From: Melioribacteraceae bacterium
Lineage (GTDB): Bacteria; Bacteroidota; Ignavibacteria; Ignavibacteriales; Melioribacteraceae
Length of the DNA: 46,522 nt
Assembly: GCA_028282005.1 (NCBI GenBank)
Contig: JANQIV010000151.1
Coordinates: forward strand, 1-46,522
Reading direction: 5' to 3'
The notes under the pieces are model-generated. The model worked only from the letters and a program-made list of their open reading frames with translations, did not search any database and had not been told where the DNA came from. A program made the translations under genes and the position numbers. Of the stretch, positions 42,245-46,522 are shown in pieces; the first letter of the stretch is position 1, and the number at the start of each line of letters is the position of its first letter.

Positions 42245-44791
42245 ATGGATAGAGAACAAATTGTAAAAGAATTCGAGAAATCGGTAAAAAATAAATTTGA
42301 TGTTTATAACAGTCTCTTTTTGAATTTGCCATTTAGGAAAATTCAAAACATAGGCATACTTGTTCCGATACTTCATCATTTCAGTAAAAACGGTTTGGAT
42401 GAAGGGAAAGAGCCCTTGGAGATTTTGGACGCGTTTTTTGAAAGCCAGGCCGATATAATTACCGAAGAAGATAAAATTGATTTCATGTTTCGTGTAATTC
42501 AATATGTTGAAAGACAAGTTGTGCTTTACGACAGCGTTGAAGACTCTGCATATTCACATATGCAAGGCTTGGGCAATCAGCTTACATTTAAAGAGTTCAT
42601 CAGGGTAATTCAAAATAAAGAAAGCAATGAAACAATTTCGGAAAAGCTTTCGGATTTTAGTGCGCGTATTGTTTTTACTGCACACCCTACTCAGTTTTAT
42701 CCACCGTCAGTTTTGCATATAATCAGCAAGTTGAGAAGGTTAATCACAGAAAATGATATCAACGGTATTGATTTAACATTGCAGCAGCTTGGCTTAACAT
42801 CATTCACTAATAAAAACAAACCAACTCCTTTTGATGAAGCAAAGAATATAATCTACTTTTTGCGACATGTCTTTTACGATGCGGTTGGTGTTCTTTATTC
42901 AGATGTAAAAAAGAGCATTAAAAATAGAGACTTCGATAATCCCGATATTATTAAACTTGGTTTTTGGCCGGGTGGTGATCGAGATGGTAATCCATTTGTA
43001 ACTTCAGACATTACTTTGAAAGTGGCTGACGAGCTACGAATGAATTTGATGAAATGCTATTACAAAGATGTGAAGGAACTCTCACGTAAATTGACTTTCA
43101 GAGAAGTAGAAGAGATTATTCTCGATTTACGATATGCTATTTACGCCACAATGTTCGATCCTTCGAAGACATTAGAGTTTAATGAAATCGTTAATCCCCT
43201 TTATATCATTAGGGAAACTCTGATCAATAAATACAATGGCCTTTATCTTGAGGAGCTGGATAATTTAATCGACAAAGTAAAAATATTTAAAACACATTTT
43301 GCTACCCTGGATATCAGACAAGATCACAGCGTGCATAAAAGTGCAATAGAGCAAATCCTTATCAAGCAAAATCTTATAAAAGAAAGTATTGATGAGTTAA
43401 GTAAAGAAGAGCTAAAAGATATTCTTCTAAATAAAGATATTAAAATCAGCCACAGCCAATTCAGTGATGAATTAGTCAAAGATACGATCAATACGATTTC
43501 ACACCTAAAACAGATACAGAATAAAAACGGTGAAGAAGGCTGTAACCGATACATCATCAGTAACTCTGAAGATATTTTCTCTGTGTTGTTTGTTTATGCG
43601 CTATTCCGTTGGTCGGGTTGGAACAAAGAGAACATTACTTTTGATATAGTCCCTCTTTTTGAAACAATGGATGGCATGAGTAATTCCGAAGCTGTAATGA
43701 CAGAACTATTTAGTATTCCAGATTACAGGAAGCAGGTTGAAAAAAGGAATAATAAACAAACAATAATGCTTGGATTTTCCGACGGTACAAAAGACGGCGG
43801 TTACTTAAAAGCTAACTGGGCGATCTTTGAAACTAAAGAGAAGCTTACAACAGTTTGTAAGCAACATGAAATTAAAGCAATATTTTTTGACGGACGCGGC
43901 GGCCCTCCGGCACGGGGTGGTGGAAAGACACACAGTTTCTATGCAGCACAAAGTCGTGAAATTGCGAACAATGAGATTCAATTAACTATCCAAGGGCAGA
44001 CTATAAGCAGTAAATACGGTACACAGGATCACTTTGTTCACAACAGTGAACAGCTTCTTACTGCTGGCTTAGAAAATATTTTCCGTGGCCAAGATCATAT
44101 TGTTTCAGAAGAATCAAGAAAACTAATTGAAGAACTTGCTCAGATTAGTTTCGAAAAATATACTGAGCTAAAAAATCATGAAAAGTTTATTCCGTATTTG
44201 GAAAACAAAAGTACGCTGAAGTATTACGGTAAAGCTAACATCGGTAGCAGGCCCGCTAAAAGAGGGGCAAAGAAAAAACTAGAATTGAAAGATCTTCGTG
44301 CTATTTCATTTGTGGGTTCTTGGAGTCAGTTAAAACAAAATGTACCAGGTTATTACGGAATGGGTACGGCTATTAAAACTCTGATTGACGACGGCAAGCT
44401 TGAAGATTTAAAAAAGCTATTCAATGAAGTTCCGTTCTTCAAAGCACTGATACTCAACAGCATGATGTCGCTTTCAAAATGCTACTTTGAGTTAACCAAC
44501 TACATTGCAAAAGATGAAGAGTACAAAGATTTCTGGAAAATTCTGTTCGATGAATTTAAACTCTCGAAAGAAATGACACTGCTGATTTCAGACTACAAAT
44601 ACTTGATGGAAGAAGAACCGGTATCGCGAAAGTCAATAGAAATAAGGGAAAGAATAGTATTACCGCTTTTGATTATCCAGCAATATGCTTTGCAAAAGAT
44701 AGAAAAAGAATCTGAGGAGAAGGAAACTTATGAGAAAATCGTAAAACGTTCTTTGTACGGTAATATAAATGCAAGCAGAAATTCAGCTTAA
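42245..44791 (+). CDS. ppc: Phosphoenolpyruvate carboxylase
   Basis: 848 residues from ATG 42245; a GTG at 42236 is less likely. Hallmarks: the catalytic His in FTAHPTQF (His147), GGDRDGNPFVT (about 243-253), and the loop FFDGRGGPPARGGGKTH. It fixes bicarbonate onto PEP to give oxaloacetate. The DGRGGPPARGGG loop, in place of the proteobacterial HGRGGSxxRGG, marks the Bacteroidetes-type branch, and the C-terminus does not end in the usual QNTG. This feeds the TCA cycle, whose isocitrate dehydrogenase is encoded 1.1 kb downstream. Confidence 0.95.
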   Translation: MDREQIVKEFEKSVKNKFDVYNSLFLNLPFRKIQNIGILVPILHHFSKNGLDEGKEPLEILDAFFESQADIITEEDKIDFMFRVIQYVERQVVLYDSVEDSAYSHMQGLGNQLTFKEFIRVIQNKESNETISEKLSDFSARIVFTAHPTQFYPPSVLHIISKLRRLITENDINGIDLTLQQLGLTSFTNKNKPTPFDEAKNIIYFLRHVFYDAVGVLYSDVKKSIKNRDFDNPDIIKLGFWPGGDRDGNPFVTSDITLKVADELRMNLMKCYYKDVKELSRKLTFREVEEIILDLRYAIYATMFDPSKTLEFNEIVNPLYIIRETLINKYNGLYLEELDNLIDKVKIFKTHFATLDIRQDHSVHKSAIEQILIKQNLIKESIDELSKEELKDILLNKDIKISHSQFSDELVKDTINTISHLKQIQNKNGEEGCNRYIISNSEDIFSVLFVYALFRWSGWNKENITFDIVPLFETMDGMSNSEAVMTELFSIPDYRKQVEKRNNKQTIMLGFSDGTKDGGYLKANWAIFETKEKLTTVCKQHEIKAIFFDGRGGPPARGGGKTHSFYAAQSREIANNEIQLTIQGQTISSKYGTQDHFVHNSEQLLTAGLENIFRGQDHIVSEESRKLIEELAQISFEKYTELKNHEKFIPYLENKSTLKYYGKANIGSRPAKRGAKKKLELKDLRAISFVGSWSQLKQNVPGYYGMGTAIKTLIDDGKLEDLKKLFNEVPFFKALILNSMMSLSKCYFELTNYIAKDEEYKDFWKILFDEFKLSKEMTLLISDYKYLMEEEPVSRKSIEIRERIVLPLLIIQQYALQKIEKESEEKETYEKIVKRSLYGNINASRNSA

Positions 44792-44840
44792 CTGCTGATG
44801 TGAGATTTGAGTATCAAGATATGAGATAAATCTTTTTAAA

Positions 44841-44866
44841 GTCATTCCGGACTTGATCCGGAATCT
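44841..44866. repeat. Short intergenic palindrome GTCATTCCGG type
   Basis: ATTCCGG and CCGGAAT flank ACTTGAT, preceded by GTC. It resembles the TCATTCC...GGAATCT repeat half that is dispersed in many genomes. Located between the PEP carboxylase and DinB-like genes. Confidence 0.65.
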
Positions 44867-44893
44867 ATTTTTGAAATATCAAAAGAATAGAAT

Positions 44894-45391
44894 ATGAGCA
44901 GCTTTACAGAATATAAACATAAAGGCGTTCGAGCTTTGGTAATTCTTCATGAAAAACATTTGCGTTCATTTTATGAAACATGGAAAAAAGCGAAAGAACT
45001 GAATATTGAACTACCTGAGACTGATGATCCGGATTACGAAAATCTTGAAACACTATTGCGTCATCCGTTACGGTCAGCAAGAGGCTATTTAACATGGATT
45101 TGTGAAAAACTAAACCTTGATGACCCGCAAATAAATGAACCACCCGAAGTTGAAAATATAACTAAACAAGCACTACCTTATCTTGAACATCTTTTAGGGC
45201 AATGGAAAAAACCACTGAAAAATGTTACAAGTGAACAACTTGATAATCAAGCTTATCAATCTCGCTGGGGGGCAAAACTTACTATTGAATCAATGCTTGA
45301 GCATGCTGTAATTCATCCAATAAGGCATGAGTTTCAGTTGCTTGATTTGATCACAAAAAAAATGAAAGCCTATGAAAAAAGTATTCATTAG
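44894..45391 (+). CDS. DinB/YfiT-like four-helix protein
   Basis: 165 residues, predicted all-helical. Spaced His residues (LHEKHLRSFY near 20, HAVIHPIRHEFQLLDLI near 140) resemble the metal-binding helices of the DinB family, whose members include thiol-dependent transferases. The match is at fold level only. It overlaps the following gene by 20 nt, so the pair is translationally linked. The function is not known. Confidence 0.6.
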   Translation: MSSFTEYKHKGVRALVILHEKHLRSFYETWKKAKELNIELPETDDPDYENLETLLRHPLRSARGYLTWICEKLNLDDPQINEPPEVENITKQALPYLEHLLGQWKKPLKNVTSEQLDNQAYQSRWGAKLTIESMLEHAVIHPIRHEFQLLDLITKKMKAYEKSIH

Positions 45392-45767
45392 CTCCACTTT
45401 AAGAACAGAATGGAACCGCAGTTTCAATGAAAAACTTTGTGAAAGTATTGAATCAAATGAGATTGATTGTTTTCTTCCACAAAGAGATGCTGACCCAAGC
45501 AGCGTAGAGCAGATATACTTAACCAATAAAAAAGGTATTGACGAATCTGATGTGGTACTGTCTGTCGTAATTAATGAGAGCCCTAATGTCGGCTGGGAAG
45601 CAGGTTATGCATTCGGAACAGAAAAGAAAATAGTACTGCTTTCTTCGAGCAACCACACTATGCCGGATATGTTTGTTGGTATGGATATAAATGTAAAAAA
45701 AGTTATCGCTGAAAATCCGGATGATATTGATTCCTATATTGATGAGTTAATTAAAAAACTATTTTGA
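45372..45767 (+). CDS. Nucleoside 2-deoxyribosyltransferase-like protein
   Basis: 131 residues. The N-terminal strand MKKVFISST, the turn CFLPQRDAD, SDVVLSVV and especially NVGWEAGYAFG (Glu76) fit the nucleoside deoxyribosyltransferase/Toll-like superfamily (PF05014). The Glu is the expected nucleophile. Small relatives either exchange nucleobases or cleave NAD-like nucleotides, so the role is open. It overlaps the DinB-like gene. The family call is moderate. Confidence 0.7.
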   Translation: MKKVFISSTLRTEWNRSFNEKLCESIESNEIDCFLPQRDADPSSVEQIYLTNKKGIDESDVVLSVVINESPNVGWEAGYAFGTEKKIVLLSSSNHTMPDMFVGMDINVKKVIAENPDDIDSYIDELIKKLF

Positions 45768-45911
45768 TAGTTATCTAATGTCAATATCGGAATGCCGACT
45801 AATTCTGTTTTCAATTTTTACCAAAGATTCTTAATTTGGGCTTTCGAATGTAGACCGAAAATTTTCTAAACTACCTTCATTTGTTTTTCATCAAATTTAA
45901 GGAATTCATTA

Positions 45912-46522
45912 ATGGCTGAGTACAAAATTATCTGGACAAAAATTGACGAAGCGCCTGCATTAGCAACTTTTGCTTTTTTACCTGTTGTTCAAGCATATTT
46001 AAAAGGGACTGGAGTAGATATTGAAACGAGAGACATTTCTTTGGCAGGAAGAATAATTGCTAACTTTCCTGATAAACTTACCGAAGAACAAAAAATTCCG
46101 GATTACTTAACTCAACTTGGTGAATTGGCTAAAACTCCCGAAGCAAATATTGTTAAGCTTCCGAACATTAGTGCCTCAATTCCACAGTTACAGGATGCTA
46201 TTAAAGAACTTCAGGAAAAAGGTTATGTTATTCCAAGTTACCCAGAGGAGGCAAATACAGAAGAAGAAAAAGCATTGCAAGCTAGATTTGCAAAAGTACT
46301 CGGCTCAGCTGTAAATCCTGTTTTAAGAGAAGGTAACTCAGATAGGCGGGCAGCATTATCAGTCAAAAAGTTTGCTCAAAAACATCCGCACAGAATGATG
46401 AAAACTTGGCCGGAGTCAGGTTCAAAAGCCTGTGTTGCTCACATGACTGAAAATGATTTTTACGGTTCGGAAAAATCTGTAACAATGCAAAAAGCTGACG
46501 GTGTTAAAATCATATTTAAAGA
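45912..46522 (+). CDS. icd: Monomeric NADP-dependent isocitrate dehydrogenase (partial)
   Basis: The first 203 residues of a protein of about 740. The segments [38 protein letters not shown] and [10 protein letters not shown] are specific to the monomeric type (Idh-II), not the dimeric Icd. It converts isocitrate to 2-oxoglutarate with NADP. It continues beyond the right edge. Start ATG 45912. Confidence 0.93.
   Translation, partial: MAEYKIIWTKIDEAPALATFAFLPVVQAYLKGTGVDIETRDISLAGRIIANFPDKLTEEQKIPDYLTQLGELAKTPEANIVKLPNISASIPQLQDAIKELQEKGYVIPSYPEEANTEEEKALQARFAKVLGSAVNPVLREGNSDRRAALSVKKFAQKHPHRMMKTWPESGSKACVAHMTENDFYGSEKSVTMQKADGVKIIFK

Overview
The window looks like a chromosome segment from a low-GC, Gram-negative bacterium of the Bacteroidetes/Chlorobi side, most likely Ignavibacteria. 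Two secreted proteins end in a type IX secretion (T9SS) sorting domain with the NYPNPFNPSTT motif that is typical of Ignavibacteria-like lineages. There is also a TonB-dependent receptor with a Bacteroidetes-style barrel, a patatin-BamA fusion, and several promoters of the form TTG-N20-TAnnTTTG, close to the Bacteroidetes housekeeping consensus. No rRNA, tRNA, CRISPR array, transposase or integrase was seen.

Layout. 1-5.2 kb: the start of an ECF42-type sigma factor, a secreted SnoaL-SnoaL-hydrolase fusion, an AraC regulator, a VOC protein and an alpha/beta hydrolase that has lost its nucleophile. 5.2-7.0 kb: a two-gene island on the other strand, with a single-pass membrane protein and a HTH/dCTP-deaminase-like fusion behind two matching palindromes. 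7.0-12.7 kb: a membrane AraC regulator, a second VOC protein, a cassette of two secreted proteins below an XRE regulator, flanked by a 40-nt direct repeat, then a zinc-finger protein and a DUF805 protein. 12.9-18.2 kb: the rpmH-rnpA-yidC-patatin/BamA cluster. 18.5-23.4 kb: a 1642-residue thioester-domain adhesin-like T9SS protein. 23.7-27.2 kb: RlmD, a methyltransferase and a PAS histidine kinase.

27.2-37.7 kb: on the minus strand, a long co-directional run: a Cys-bearing ArsR regulator, TolC, MFP and RND efflux genes, a PII-like protein, a DUF2892 protein, MetZ, OsmC and two YeeE/YedE halves. Divergent from it are SCO and PCu(A)C copper proteins. The gene content suggests joint handling of reactive sulfur and metal. 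37.8-46.5 kb: RsgA, a TonB-dependent receptor, SufE, PEP carboxylase, a DinB-like protein, a nucleoside deoxyribosyltransferase-like protein and the start of monomeric NADP isocitrate dehydrogenase.

The strongest candidates for undescribed biology are the palindrome-controlled membrane protein/deaminase-like regulator pair (5.3-7.0 kb), the persulfide-sensor-like ArsR/RND/sulfur run with a terminator just ahead of metZ, and the thioester protein exported by a Gram-negative T9SS. Smaller oddities are rnpA without a canonical start codon, cloverleaf-like intergenic palindromes, and a GC-rich hairpin block near 11.7 kb. All functions are read from sequence by eye; no search was run.
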